Origin: Streptomyces sp. Q6
Lineage (GTDB): Bacteria; Actinomycetota; Actinomycetes; Streptomycetales; Streptomycetaceae
Assembly (NCBI RefSeq): GCF_036967205.1
Contig: NZ_CP146022.1
Coordinates: forward strand, 8,184,001 to 8,248,000
Reading direction: 5' to 3'
DNA length: 64,000 nt
Shown one piece after another: positions 33,641 to 42,374 of the stretch (position 1 is the stretch's first letter; each line of letters starts with the position of its first letter). The position numbers and the translations under genes were made by a program. Below the pieces are notes generated by a model, which had not been told where the DNA came from, did no database searches, and was given only the letters and a program-made list of their open reading frames with translations.

Positions 33641-34087
33641 CTACAGCTCGGGTGTCCGGGCGCTGCGGGCCGCGACGCCCGAGCACAGGAGACCGAGCGC
33701 GACGGTGAGGCCGCCGACGATGACGTTGTTGAGGATCACGCCCATGTCGGGGCTCGACCCCACGACCCATGGAGCGACGATCATCCACACGCCCATGGCG
33801 CACATGGCCCAGCTCAGACCGGCCATGCGGGCCGGCGCGACGGTGAATCCCAGTCCAAGGACCGCGATCGCGATGCCCATGATGAGGTTGTGGGTGGTCA
33901 GCGCGGGCTGGCTCGCGGTGAAGTGCACCACCCAGGGGGAGAAGGCGCAGTAGAGGCCGAGCAGGAACACCGGCCCGTCCACGAGCGCCACGTCGCGGTC
34001 ACCGATCACGCGTGCGTACCGGTCCCGCATTTCGGAAACATCGGGGTGACCGGAGAGGTCTGCCCTGTGGTGCGAAAGGTCGGCCAT
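33641..34087 (-). CDS. SPW-repeat membrane protein
   Basis: 148 residues with four membrane spans. The two SPW-type motifs are AFSPWVVHF and IVAPWVVG, each at the start of a helical hairpin repeat. A soluble N-terminus of about 40 residues precedes them. The function of the family is not known. GAGGAG lies upstream of the ATG at 34087. Its stop is one base from the converging EamA stop. Confidence 0.9.
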   Translation of the reverse strand: MADLSHHRADLSGHPDVSEMRDRYARVIGDRDVALVDGPVFLLGLYCAFSPWVVHFTASQPALTTHNLIMGIAIAVLGLGFTVAPARMAGLSWAMCAMGVWMIVAPWVVGSSPDMGVILNNVIVGGLTVALGLLCSGVAARSARTPEL

Positions 34088-34182
34088 GGAAATCGACTCC
34101 TCGGCTCGCTGAGTCCGACCGTGTCCGCGCGGCGGGGCCGCCCTGCGGACGGCGAGGCCGCGCACCTCCATTTTGCTCTTAT

Positions 34183-35339
34183 TTATTCCTTATGTGTAGA
34201 GGTGGGCACCAAGTGACGGTTGGGGCGGATGGCCGCCTCGGCGAACTCAGGGACCTCCGCGACGACCACCCCGGCCCCGGCGAGCACCCCGATCCCGTCG
34301 GCTCCCGGCACGAACGTGTCCGGCTCCCGCCAGGCCGTCACCACCCGGCGCACCCCCGCGTCGACGATCAGCCGCGCACAGGGCCGGGGCCGCGAGGCGC
34401 GCCGGGCACACGGCTCCAGGCTGCTGTAGACCGTGGCCGTCGCCAGCCGCGCGTCGTCGGCGGGGAGCTTGGCGAGCGCCGCCTCCTCGGCGTGCGCCAC
34501 CGGGTCGCCGGCCTCCCGCGAGTGCCCGCGCGCGAGCTCCGTGCCGTCGGCGGCGACGATCACCGCGCCGACGCTGAACGCGGTCTGCGACGGCGGGCAG
34601 TCCGCGGCCAGCTCGCAGGCGAGCCGCAGCCAGTGCCGGTCCGCGGCCGTGGCCGCGTCCGTCGTGCCGGGCACCGTCGGCGCGTACCGGGTCACGATCA
34701 CGTCGCCGACCCGCTCCGTGTCCAGGACCCGCATCCGGCTGCGCGGCCCGCCCGGGTACGCGCCGGGCCCGAACAGACGCGGCGCGTCCGGCTCACCCAC
34801 CACCAACGGGGCGACGGCGAGCCGCAGTTCGTCCGCGAGACCCAGCTGCATCAGCTGCGTGTGCACCCGCGCCCCGCCCTCCACGAGCAGCCGCCGCACC
34901 CCCGCGCGCCGAGGTCGTCGAGCAGCGTGGCCCAGTCGACGGCCGCGCCGAGCGCCACGACGTCGGCGACGGCGCCCACCCGCGCGCGGGCGAGCGCGGC
35001 GCCCGCGTCGGTCGTGTACAGCAGTCGCGCGCCGCCCGTCGTCCAGAACGGATCACCCGGGTCCAGGTCGCCGGAGGCGCTGACCGCCACCTTCAGCGGG
35101 TACGCGGGGAGTCCGCCGTCGACGCGCGCGGCCCGCCGCTCGGCCGAGTTGACCAGGAGCCGGGGCCGGTCCGCGCGGAGCGTCCCGGCCCCGACGAGGA
35201 TCGCGTCGCTCGCCGCTCGCACCGCGTCGACCCGGTCGAAGTCCTGCGCGCCGGACAACAGCAGACGCTCGGGACCGGTGTCGTCGAGGCACCCGTCGAG
35301 CGAGACGGCGGCGGAAAGCAACACGTGCGGGCGGGACAT
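34183..35339 (-). pseudogene. RibD-like bifunctional protein with reversed domain order, frameshifted
   Basis: The first frame gives a RibD/DHFR-type reductase domain (MSRPHVLLSAAVSLDGCLDD, AILVGAGTLRADRPRLLVN). After the C5 run at 34899-34903 a one-base shift continues VRRLLVEGGARVHTQLM. A deaminase domain follows, with zinc motifs HAEE and EPCARRASRPRPCARL. Repaired length is 385 residues. Canonical RibD has deaminase first and reductase second; here the order is reversed. It would catalyse the pyrimidine deamination and ribose reduction of riboflavin-type synthesis, or a related specialised step. A single missing base explains the break, so a sequencing error is likely. Confidence 0.75.
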
Positions 35340-35378
35340 GGCAACTCCGTGACCAGGCTGGACGTACGCCCCCCGACC

Positions 35379-36350
35379 CTACCCAGCGGCCGGTGGCGTC
35401 CCGTCACCGAACGGCCGCCCGCCGAGCGCCTCACGGCCGTGCGGCGTCAGCCAGCCGGACAGGTCGGGGCCCAGCGGCACGATGCCGGTCGGATTGATCC
35501 CCTGGTGCACCTGGTAGTAGTGCCGCTTGATGTGGTCGAAGTCGACGGTGTCGCCGAAGCCGGGCGTCTGGAACAGGTCGCGCGCGTACGCCCACAGGAC
35601 CGGGTCCTCGGTCAGCTTGTTGCGGTTGCACTTGAAGTGGCCGTGGTAGACGGCGTCGAAGCGCACCAGCGTCGTGAACAGCCGCACGTCCGCCTCGGTG
35701 ATCGTGTCCCCGACGAGGTAGCGCTGCCCCGCGAGCCGCTCGGACACCGTGTCGAGCCGCGCGAAGACGTCCCGGTACGCGTCCTCGTACTCGGCCTGCC
35801 CGGTCGCGAACCCGGCCCGGTAGACGCCGTTGTTCACGTCCCGGTACACGCCCTCCATGACCTCGTCGATCTCGTCGCGCAGCGGCTCGGGGTACAGGTC
35901 GGGCGCGCCGGCCCGGTGCAGCGCGGTCCACTCGGTCTCCAGGTCGAGCGTGAGCTGCTGGTAGTCGTTCGTCACGAGCCTCCCGGACGGTACGTCGACG
36001 ATCGCGGGGACGCTGACGCCGCCCGGGTAGCCCTTCTCGCGGGCGTCGTACGCCTCGCTGAGGAAGCGGATGCCGAGGACCGGGTCACGGTCGTCGGGGT
36101 CGAGCGTGAAGCGCCAGCTGCGGTCGTCCTGGACCGGGTCGGCGACGGCGAGGGAGAGCGCGTCCTCCAGGCCGAGCAGCCGCCGCACCACCAGGGCGCG
36201 GCTCGCCCACGGGCACGCGTAACTGACCACGAGCCGATAGCGCCCGGCCTCCACCGGCCAGCCGTCCCTGCCATCGGCCGTGATCCGGTCGGCGAAGTGG
36301 CTGCGGGAGCGCTTGAAGCCCTTCTTGCCGTACGAGGCGTTGCCGTCCAC
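35379..36350 (-). CDS. Glutathionyl-hydroquinone reductase-like (GST family, Xi/Omega type)
   Basis: 323 residues. It has the typical N-terminus DGNASYGKKGFKRSRSHFADRI, the redox-active C46 in SYACPWASR, and a GST C-terminal helical domain with YLVGDTITEADVRLFTTLVRFD and CNRNKL. Actinobacteria use mycothiol, so it may act on S-mycothionyl hydroquinones (inference). I prefer GTG 36350, with AAGGAA about six bases upstream, to GTG 36371. Confidence 0.9.
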   Translation of the reverse strand: MDGNASYGKKGFKRSRSHFADRITADGRDGWPVEAGRYRLVVSYACPWASRALVVRRLLGLEDALSLAVADPVQDDRSWRFTLDPDDRDPVLGIRFLSEAYDAREKGYPGGVSVPAIVDVPSGRLVTNDYQQLTLDLETEWTALHRAGAPDLYPEPLRDEIDEVMEGVYRDVNNGVYRAGFATGQAEYEDAYRDVFARLDTVSERLAGQRYLVGDTITEADVRLFTTLVRFDAVYHGHFKCNRNKLTEDPVLWAYARDLFQTPGFGDTVDFDHIKRHYYQVHQGINPTGIVPLGPDLSGWLTPHGREALGGRPFGDGTPPAAG

Positions 36351-36516
36351 GCGGGATTCCTTCCGGCGCACTGTCGTTGCGAGGAGGAGCCTGCCCGGGA
36401 AACGCCGCGCGTACCACCGCGCCGCAGGCGACCGACGGTGGCCGGTGAGAGGCTCGAAGGGGAGAGGCGCTCACCGCGGCTCTCGCCGACGCTGACGGAC
36501 GAAGGAAGGCGCAGGC

Positions 36517-37056
36517 ATGACGACCAGCACCACCGGCTCCTACCTCACGCTGGACGACGGCATCCCCGCCGTCCGCTTCACCCGCACCTACGACCGGCCC
36601 ATCGACCGGGTCTGGCAGTACGTGACCGATCCCGCCGAGCTCGCGCGCTGGTTCCCGTCCGCCTTCGAGGCGAAGGAGCTGGCCCCCGGCGCCGTGATCC
36701 GGTTCTTCGGCGACCCGAACCAGCCGGAGTCCACCGGCACCGTCCTCGCGGCCGACGCCCCGCGGCACTTCTCGTTCAGCTGGGGCGGCGACGAACTCCA
36801 CTACGACCTGGAGGAGCGCGGCGACGGCGGCACCCATCTGACCCTCACCGACGTCCTGGTCACCCACGACACCGCCGCGCGGAACGCGGCGGGATGGGAG
36901 GTGTGCCTGTCCGCCCTGGACGCCGCCGACCGCGGCGAGTCCCCGGAGGGCTCGCACAGCGGGGCGAGCGGGCGGTGGAAGGAGTTCTACGACAGCTATG
37001 TCGCGGCCGGATTTCCCTCCGGCGCGCCCGTGCCGGGCCTCGGCGAGTCCGGCTGA
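36517..37056 (+). CDS. SRPBCC (AHSA1-like) family protein
   Basis: 179 residues with the START/AHSA1 fold: FTRTYDRPIDRVWQYVTDPAELARWFPSAFEAKEL, then FSFSWGGDELHYDLEERGDGGTHLTLTDVL and the C-terminal helix SGRWKEFYDSYVAAGFP. The fold forms a hydrophobic ligand cavity; no catalytic residues are apparent. Its 3' end overlaps the PPOX gene on the other strand by 61 bp. Confidence 0.88.
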   Translation: MTTSTTGSYLTLDDGIPAVRFTRTYDRPIDRVWQYVTDPAELARWFPSAFEAKELAPGAVIRFFGDPNQPESTGTVLAADAPRHFSFSWGGDELHYDLEERGDGGTHLTLTDVLVTHDTAARNAAGWEVCLSALDAADRGESPEGSHSGASGRWKEFYDSYVAAGFPSGAPVPGLGESG

Positions 37057-37488
37057 GTCGGCCGGTTCGCGCCGAGGTCCGCGCTCAGCCAGTGCTCCGA
37101 GCGCAGTTCCACGAGGACGAGGTGCTCGGGGCCGTAGCCGCGCAGCGAGTTCTCGACGTACGTGGAGAGCGCGTCGTCGGCGAGATACCGCCCGGCCACC
37201 GCGGTCAGGTCCTCGGGCGTCGCCGTACGCGGCGTCACCGGGCCCTCCGCCGAGACGTACCGGTACGTCGGCTCGGTCCGCTGCACCAGGAGCGTGCACC
37301 GGCCCGCGGCCGCGAGGAGTGTGCCGTGCGGCTGTCGCGCGCGGTGACCACGCGGAGCGCGCCGCCGGGCCGGTACGCGTACCGGACCGGGACGGCGAGG
37401 GGCCGTGCCCGCCCCGGGCGTCGACCGCGTGGCACGCCGGGTGCGTCGCGGCGAGAAGGCCGTCGCGCTGCTCCGGGGTGAGCGACAT
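36996..37488 (-). pseudogene. PPOX-class F420/FMN-dependent split-barrel protein, two frameshifts
   Basis: Three frames must be joined. MSLTPEQRDGLLAATHPACHAVDARG starts at ATG 37488. One base is then missing in the C4 run 37412-37415, giving RPLAVPVRYAYRPGGALRVVTARDSRT. A second base is missing near 37324-37325, giving GTLLAAAGRCTLLVQRTEPTYRYVSAEGPV. The repaired 164-residue protein has the split beta-barrel layout of pyridoxamine-phosphate-oxidase-like enzymes that use F420 or FMN. Two one-base losses in G/C runs within 90 bp look like sequencing errors. Confidence 0.7.
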
Positions 37489-37596
37489 GGCTCCCTTTCG
37501 GTCCGTGGTGATTCCGTTCTACCGGCGGTGCCCGGGTGCCGCACGCGGCGGCCGTCGAAATAGCGCGATCGCCGAACTGGTCGCAGAATCGGTCAT

Positions 37597-37833
37597 ATGT
37601 CCTTTATGTCCGCGGGTGTGACGTGGCTCGGACTCGGCTTCACGCTCGGCACGGCCGGCCTGGTGACCTATGGCCTCGCGGTGCTGCCGTGCACGGCGGC
37701 CGTCCGGGAGGAGGACGCGGAGCCGGTCTGCCGACCGGCTCGGCGCACGGCTCTGGCGATGGGGGTGCTGGCCTCGGCGTCGCTCGTCGTCGGGACGGTG
37801 TATCTCGTCCTGCACGCCACGAACTTCGGCTGA
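37597..37833 (+). CDS. Small two-span membrane protein, unknown
   Basis: 78 residues: one hydrophobic span near 8-30 (TWLGLGFTLGTAGLVTYGLAVL), a short loop with two Cys and an Arg cluster (CRPARR), then a second span near 53-73 (MGVLASASLVVGTVYLVLHA). The codon bias fits a real gene. No SD is clear before the ATG at 37597, and the ATG three codons later is equally possible. No family is recognised. Confidence 0.6.
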   Translation: MSFMSAGVTWLGLGFTLGTAGLVTYGLAVLPCTAAVREEDAEPVCRPARRTALAMGVLASASLVVGTVYLVLHATNFG

Positions 37834-37932
37834 GGCGTCCGGCGCCACACAGCGCAGGTGCACACGGAACAGGCTTGCGGGCAACAGGCGTACAGGGAGC
37901 GGCGGTACGCGACGGCGAAGGGAACCACGTAC

Positions 37933-38280
37933 ATGACCACCGGCCAGAAGACCATCATCACCCCCGTCGGCGATCTCGCCGCGGCCAAGGCGCTCTACGC
38001 CGCGCTGCTCGGCGTGCAGCCGACCGTCGACGAGGCGTACTACGTGGGCTTCGACGTCGCGGGCCAGCACCTCGGGCTGGATCCGAACGGGCACGGCAGC
38101 GGGATGACGGCCCCGGTCGGGTTCTGGCACGTCGACGACATCCGCGGCACCGTCGAAGGGCTTGTCGCCGCGGGGGCCGAGATCGTGCAGGACGTCACCG
38201 AAGTGGGCGCGGGCCGGCAGATCGCCAAACTGAAGGACGCCGACGGGAACGTCTTCGGGGTGCTCCAGGACCCGTCCTGA
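37933..38280 (+). CDS. VOC family (glyoxalase/dioxygenase superfamily) protein
   Basis: 115 residues, one VOC module of paired beta-alpha-beta-beta-beta units: IITPVGDLAAAKALYAALLGVQP, then VGFWHVDDIRGTVEGLVAAGAEIV and DADGNVFGVLQD. Metal-ligand positions are only partly conserved, so it may be a binding protein. I start at ATG 37933 with GAAGGGA upstream; the frame stays open further 5' without family similarity. Confidence 0.85.
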   Translation: MTTGQKTIITPVGDLAAAKALYAALLGVQPTVDEAYYVGFDVAGQHLGLDPNGHGSGMTAPVGFWHVDDIRGTVEGLVAAGAEIVQDVTEVGAGRQIAKLKDADGNVFGVLQDPS

Positions 38281-38318
38281 GGACGGCCCCGAAGCACCCC
38301 TCCGGTCGGCGCCGAGCG

Positions 38319-38708
38319 TCAGTTCCCGCCGCTGCCGTACGGACGCGTGATGACTTCCATGCCGTGCCGCGCCGGGTCCATGAAGTACACGCCGCGACCA
38401 CCGTCGTTGTGGTTGATCTCGCCCGGCTGCTTGCCGTGCGGATCGGCGTAGTACGTGAGCCCGGCGTCCTTGATGCGCCGGAAGATCCCGTCGAACTCCT
38501 CCTCGCTGACGAGGAAGGCGTAGTGCTGCGTGACGATCGACTCGGCGGGGACGGTCGCGAAGTCCAAGGTCACGCCGTTGCTGAGTTCGAGAGCGATGAA
38601 CGGGCCCCACTCGGCGCCGACTTCGAGCCCCAGGATGTGTGCGAGGAACTCGGCGGATTCCCGGTTGTCCCGGGCGTGCACGATGGTGTGATTGAGCTGA
38701 ACGGACAC
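38319..38708 (-). CDS. VOC family protein
   Basis: 129 residues from GTG 38708 with GGAGG about nine bases upstream. VOC features: LNHTIVHARDNRESAEFLAHILGLEV, QHYAFLVSEEEFDGIFRRI and GVYFMDPARHGMEVITRPYG. The first His and the late Glu (MEVIT) are metal ligands in the superfamily. It converges with the other VOC gene 38 bp away, but the two are too different to be a recent duplication. Confidence 0.86.
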   Translation of the reverse strand: MSVQLNHTIVHARDNRESAEFLAHILGLEVGAEWGPFIALELSNGVTLDFATVPAESIVTQHYAFLVSEEEFDGIFRRIKDAGLTYYADPHGKQPGEINHNDGGRGVYFMDPARHGMEVITRPYGSGGN

Positions 38709-38877
38709 GATGGATTGCCTCCAGAAGGCAACTCCGGCACCTCCATGCCTCACCCGGACGGTGACCGGCACGCGATGCTGACGGGATCTTAAACAGGTGT
38801 CGCGCCGCGTGGCCAGTCGCATTTTCGTCACCCGGCGCGTTTCCTTCCCCCGGCCCGTTCCCTCCGGCCCGTTCATG

Positions 38878-39513
38878 TCACCCGGCCCGCGCCGCCCCCG
38901 CCGTCGCGCTGCGGTACGTGTGGCCGAGTTCGGGCCCGAGGCCGAAGTAGTGGCGGAAGTTGTAGACGAGCGGGCTCCACGCCACCGGGTCGATGTGGTC
39001 GGTGCCGGGCACCACGACGTCGGCGCTCGCGTGCACCTCGCGCACGGCGGCCTCGACGACGACGAAGCCGCCGCCCGCGTCCGGGCGCACGTCGACGGCC
39101 CTGGCCTCCAACTGGAGCGGGCACTCGGCGACCCGTGGCGGCCGTACCGCGACGGAGGGCTGCGGGGTCAGACCGGCCACGCCGAACTTGTCCGGCTCGT
39201 AGCGGCACCCCGGCGCCTTCGTCGCAGGAACCGGGTCGCACCCGGTCAGCGGAGCGAGCCGCTCGACCGCCTGCCACTGTCCGGGCCCCGGCAGGTTGAT
39301 CACCATGTCGGGCCGCACCGCCAGATTGCGCGCGGTCCGCCCGTCGGCGCCGAGCCCCAGGACGACGGTGCGCCCCAGGGCCCACGCCGACGACATCGGG
39401 GCCAGGTTGAAGGTGCCGTTCGGGTTCTCCGTCGACAGGAGCACGACGGGCGTGCCGAAGTAGAGGATGCTCGGCTCGACACGGAGATGGGGCAGGGGAG
39501 TCGCGGTGTTCAT
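38878..39513 (-). CDS. Flavin reductase family protein (FMN-binding split barrel)
   Basis: 211 residues. The flavin-reductase-like domain starts LYFGTPVVLLSTENPNGTFNLAPMSSAWALGRTVVLGLG, followed by ARNLAVRPDMVINLPG and later HASADVVVPGTDHIDPVAWSPLVYNFRHYFGLG. It binds FMN and may supply reduced flavin or reduce a substrate directly. The ATG at 39513 opens the conserved part. No oxygenase partner is adjacent. Confidence 0.87.
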   Translation of the reverse strand: MNTATPLPHLRVEPSILYFGTPVVLLSTENPNGTFNLAPMSSAWALGRTVVLGLGADGRTARNLAVRPDMVINLPGPGQWQAVERLAPLTGCDPVPATKAPGCRYEPDKFGVAGLTPQPSVAVRPPRVAECPLQLEARAVDVRPDAGGGFVVVEAAVREVHASADVVVPGTDHIDPVAWSPLVYNFRHYFGLGPELGHTYRSATAGAARAG

Positions 39514-39589
39514 GGCCGCGAGCGTAGGCAGCGTTCGGTTCGGTGCCCGCCGAACGATGCCGGTCCGCTTCCCCCGGCCGTTCACCGGG

Positions 39590-40765
39590 TCAGGCCGTCG
39601 CCCGCAGCGCCCCCTCGAACGTCGCCGCCGCCAGGCCGAACGACAGCGTCATCCCGATCCCCGAGGTCACCGACAGCGCCCGCACCCCCGGCGCCACGTC
39701 CCGTACGAGCAGCGGGCCGCGCCCGCTGCTCGCGTACACCCCCTGCCAGCGCTCGGTCACCCGCACCCTCGGCACTCCGAGCACCCGTGCCGCCTCGCGC
39801 AGCAACAGCTCCGTCGTCCCCTCGTCCTGGAACGGGATCTCGGTCGCGTCGTACGCGTGCGAGTCGCCCACCAGGACCGTCCCGTCGGGCAGCCGCGTGA
39901 ACATCACGTTGGCGACGACATCGAGCAACTCCCGGCTGTGCGCGGTGACTTCGGCGCGCAGCGGGACCGCCGACGGCATCGCCGTGAATCCGTCGTAGCG
40001 CAACATGGACGTGGCGGTGAGCACCGCCGCGTCGGTCCGGAACGCGGGCGGCGCCTCGACGCGGGCCATGGACAGGCGGCACCGCTCGATGCCGTGCGCC
40101 TCCGCCTCCACCGGGTGGAGGCGGTCCAGGTCGTGGCCCACGCAGACGAGGACCTGATCGCCGTGGACCGGGCCGCGGCTGGTGTGCACGGTGCCGGACT
40201 CGACCCCGACGACGTTCGTCCCCCAGAGGATGTCGACGCCGGGCTGCCGGGCGAGCCACGCGGCCAGGCGCGGCGCCGCCTCCCGTGGGTTGACCCGCAG
40301 ATCGGCGGGCAGGTGCGCGCCGCCCACCAGATCGTCGCGGGCGTCCGCGGGGCGCCCGAGCGCGTCGCCGATCTCGTCCCGCGTGCGCAGCCGCACCGCG
40401 TCCGCGCCGCGCTCGTCCCGCAGCTCCTCCAGAACCGCCAGCTCCGTCGCCGACCGGGCCACCACCAGGGCGCCCGCCTCCGGGGCCCAGAACCCGGCCC
40501 GCGCGGCCGCGTCCACCCAGCCCGTGCGCGAGGCGGCGGCGAGGTCGAGCAGCTCGCCGCGCTGCGCCGTGACGCAGCAGTGCCCGAAGTTGCGCACGGA
40601 CGCGCCCACCGGGCGCCGGTCCCGCTCGACCACCGTGACGCTCAGGCCGCGCCGCACCGCCTCGAAGGCGTGCGCGAGGCCGACGATGCCGGCGCCGACG
40701 ACGACGAGGTCGCTGCGGCCGCCCGGCAGCTCGACGGGGACGGGAGGTGCTGTTGCGATGCTCAT
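39590..40765 (-). CDS. FAD-dependent oxidoreductase, TIGR03364 type (phosphonate-linked)
   Basis: 391 residues. The FAD-binding motif is DLVVVGAGIVGLAHAFEAVRRG near residue 19. The chain continues with SVRNFGHCCVT, HLPADLRVNPREAAPRLAAWL and the C-terminal VTSGIGMTLSFGLA. TIGR03364 oxidases are deaminating amine/amino-acid-oxidase relatives found beside phosphonatase-like hydrolases. Relatives act on N-methylated 2-aminoethylphosphonate, yielding phosphonoacetaldehyde (from memory of the PbfC work). Divergent from the GntR gene, with TTGT-N4-ACAA sites between. Confidence 0.9.
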   Translation of the reverse strand: MSIATAPPVPVELPGGRSDLVVVGAGIVGLAHAFEAVRRGLSVTVVERDRRPVGASVRNFGHCCVTAQRGELLDLAAASRTGWVDAAARAGFWAPEAGALVVARSATELAVLEELRDERGADAVRLRTRDEIGDALGRPADARDDLVGGAHLPADLRVNPREAAPRLAAWLARQPGVDILWGTNVVGVESGTVHTSRGPVHGDQVLVCVGHDLDRLHPVEAEAHGIERCRLSMARVEAPPAFRTDAAVLTATSMLRYDGFTAMPSAVPLRAEVTAHSRELLDVVANVMFTRLPDGTVLVGDSHAYDATEIPFQDEGTTELLLREAARVLGVPRVRVTERWQGVYASSGRGPLLVRDVAPGVRALSVTSGIGMTLSFGLAAATFEGALRATA

Positions 40766-40805
40766 GCCGCCCAGCGTGCGGAGTCCCGATCGACCACGGC
40801 AAGTG

Positions 40806-40817
40806 TTGTCTATACAA
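40806..40817. promoter_or_regulatory. Candidate GntR operator 1 (TTGTCTATACAA)
   Basis: TTGT, four bases, ACAA, 40 bp upstream of the FAD oxidoreductase ATG and 85 bp from the GntR start. It resembles operators of HutC-subfamily regulators such as PhnF-type sites. The same TTGT-N4-ACAA pattern recurs at the GntR start codon. Confidence 0.6.
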
Positions 40818-40900
40818 GTTTCCCGGATGTTTACCGACTCTTACCGCGAGCACCCGAGCAGCGCCCTTGCCTGGACGGTTCCTCGACTGCAAGACTCAAG

Positions 40901-40912
40901 TTGTGAAGACAA
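40901..40912. promoter_or_regulatory. Candidate GntR operator 2 overlapping the GntR start
   Basis: TTGTGAAGACAA, again TTGT-N4-ACAA, includes the GTG start codon at 40903. The flanks (AAG before, GTG after) resemble those of site 1. Binding here would block expression of the regulator and the downstream hydrolase. Confidence 0.5.
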
Positions 40913-41694
40913 GTGAGGACGGGCCGCTGCATCAGCGGCTCGGAGCTGAGTTCCGGCGGCGTATCGAGGCCGGGGAGTGGCCCGAGGGCCGACCGGTGCC
41001 GAGCGAGGCGCAGCTGTGCGAGGAGTTCGGCACCTCGCGCGGCCCGGTCCGCCAGGCCCTCGCGCAACTGCGGGCGGAAGGACACCTCGTCGGCGGCCGT
41101 GGCCGACCGCCCGTCGCCCGGCGGGTCACCCCCTCGCAGCCGTTCGCCTCGCTCATGTCGTTCACGCAGTGGGCGCGCTCCATCGGGCGCACCCCCGGCC
41201 AGCACACCGTCGAGGTCGCCCGGCGTCGCGCGACACCGGAGACCGCGGGCCGGCTCGGCCTCGACGAGGGCGCGCCGGTCGTCGACCTCGTCCGGGTGCG
41301 CCACCTCGACGGCGTGCCCGCGATGATCGAACGCTCCACGTTCGTCCTCGACGCGGGCCTGCACCTGTTCGCCTTCGATCCCGACGAGGGGTCCGTGTAC
41401 GAGGCCCTCACCGGCCGCGGCGTCGATCTCCACCATGCCCGCCACACCATCGACGCCATCGCGGCGGACGCGGACGACGCCGCGCTCCTCGGCATCGACG
41501 CGGGCCAACCGCTGTTGCGCGTACGGCGGTTGGCGTTCACCGGTGACGGCGCGCCCGTCGAGTACGCCGACGACCGCTATCTGCCGGCCATGGCCACCTT
41601 CACCATCGAGAACACCGTCGGGGGCCGCACCGTCGCCGGCCGCGACCGCACCGGCGCACCGGCCCCCCGAACCACAGTTGAGGAAACCCAGTGA
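40903..41694 (+). CDS. GntR family regulator (HutC/UTRA subfamily) of the phosphonate cassette
   Basis: 263 residues from GTG 40903. The winged HTH is PLHQRLGAEFRRRIEAGEWPEGRPVPSEAQLCEEFGTSRGPVRQALAQLRAEG. A UTRA ligand domain follows (about 85-250), with VVDLVRVRHLDGVPAMIERSTFV and YADDRYLPAMATFTIE. No SD is visible, so it may be leaderless. Its stop overlaps the hydrolase start (GTGA). It probably senses a phosphonate and controls both the oxidase and the hydrolase. Confidence 0.9.
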   Translation: MKTSEDGPLHQRLGAEFRRRIEAGEWPEGRPVPSEAQLCEEFGTSRGPVRQALAQLRAEGHLVGGRGRPPVARRVTPSQPFASLMSFTQWARSIGRTPGQHTVEVARRRATPETAGRLGLDEGAPVVDLVRVRHLDGVPAMIERSTFVLDAGLHLFAFDPDEGSVYEALTGRGVDLHHARHTIDAIAADADDAALLGIDAGQPLLRVRRLAFTGDGAPVEYADDRYLPAMATFTIENTVGGRTVAGRDRTGAPAPRTTVEETQ

Positions 41695-42374
41695 TCGAAC
41701 TCGCCGTCTTCGACATGGCAGGCACCACCATCGAGGAACACGGAGCCGTCTACGAGGCACTGCGCCACGCCGTCGAGTCCACCGGCGTCCCGGTCGACGA
41801 CGCCGACCTCCAGACCTGGATGGGCACCGACAAGCGCGAGGCCATCGCCGCGCTCGTCCGCATCGGCGGCGGCACCCCCGACGCGGACCTGGTGGAGCGG
41901 CAGTACGAAGCCTTCCGTGCCTACCTCGTCAAGCGCTACGCGGAGGTGCCGCCGACGCCGATAGCCCACGCCGACACGGCACTTGAGGCCTTGCGCGCCC
42001 GTGGCATCAAGGTCGCCCTCACCACCGGTTTCAGCGACGACGTGGCGCTGCCGCTGCTCGCCTCGCTCGGCTGGTCCACCGGCGAGGGCGGCACCCTCGA
42101 CGCCGTCGTGACCTCCGACGAGGTGCCGCGCGGCCGCCCGGCCCCGTACATGATCCACCGCGCGATGGAGAAGACCGGCGTCGTCGACGTGCGCAAGGTG
42201 CTCGTCGCGGGGGACACGGTCGTCGACCTGGAGGCGGGGACGAACGCGGGCGCGGGTGTCGTCGTCGGCGTGCTCACGGGACAGCTCTCCCGTGAGCAGC
42301 TCGAACTCCACCCGCACACCTATGTGTTGGCCGGGGTCGCGGACGTCCCCGGCCTCCCGGAGACCGTCAGCTGA
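41691..42374 (+). CDS. Phosphonatase-like HAD hydrolase (TIGR03351 type)
   Basis: 227 residues. The nucleophile motif is D8-M-A-G-T instead of the usual DxDx(T/V), as in phosphonoacetaldehyde hydrolase. A cap-domain lysine, K48 in MGTDKREA, matches the Schiff-base lysine needed to cleave the C-P bond. Late motifs are [11 protein letters not shown] and [12 protein letters not shown]. It should release phosphate from phosphonoacetaldehyde or a hydroxy derivative produced by the neighbouring FAD oxidase. No PhnW transaminase or PhnCDE importer is in the window. GTG start with GAGGAA upstream. Confidence 0.9.
   Translation: MIELAVFDMAGTTIEEHGAVYEALRHAVESTGVPVDDADLQTWMGTDKREAIAALVRIGGGTPDADLVERQYEAFRAYLVKRYAEVPPTPIAHADTALEALRARGIKVALTTGFSDDVALPLLASLGWSTGEGGTLDAVVTSDEVPRGRPAPYMIHRAMEKTGVVDVRKVLVAGDTVVDLEAGTNAGAGVVVGVLTGQLSREQLELHPHTYVLAGVADVPGLPETVS

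Noticed and set aside
37858-38708. Two neighbouring VOC genes as a recent duplication
   Set aside because: Their sequences share only fold-level similarity and they lie on opposite strands.
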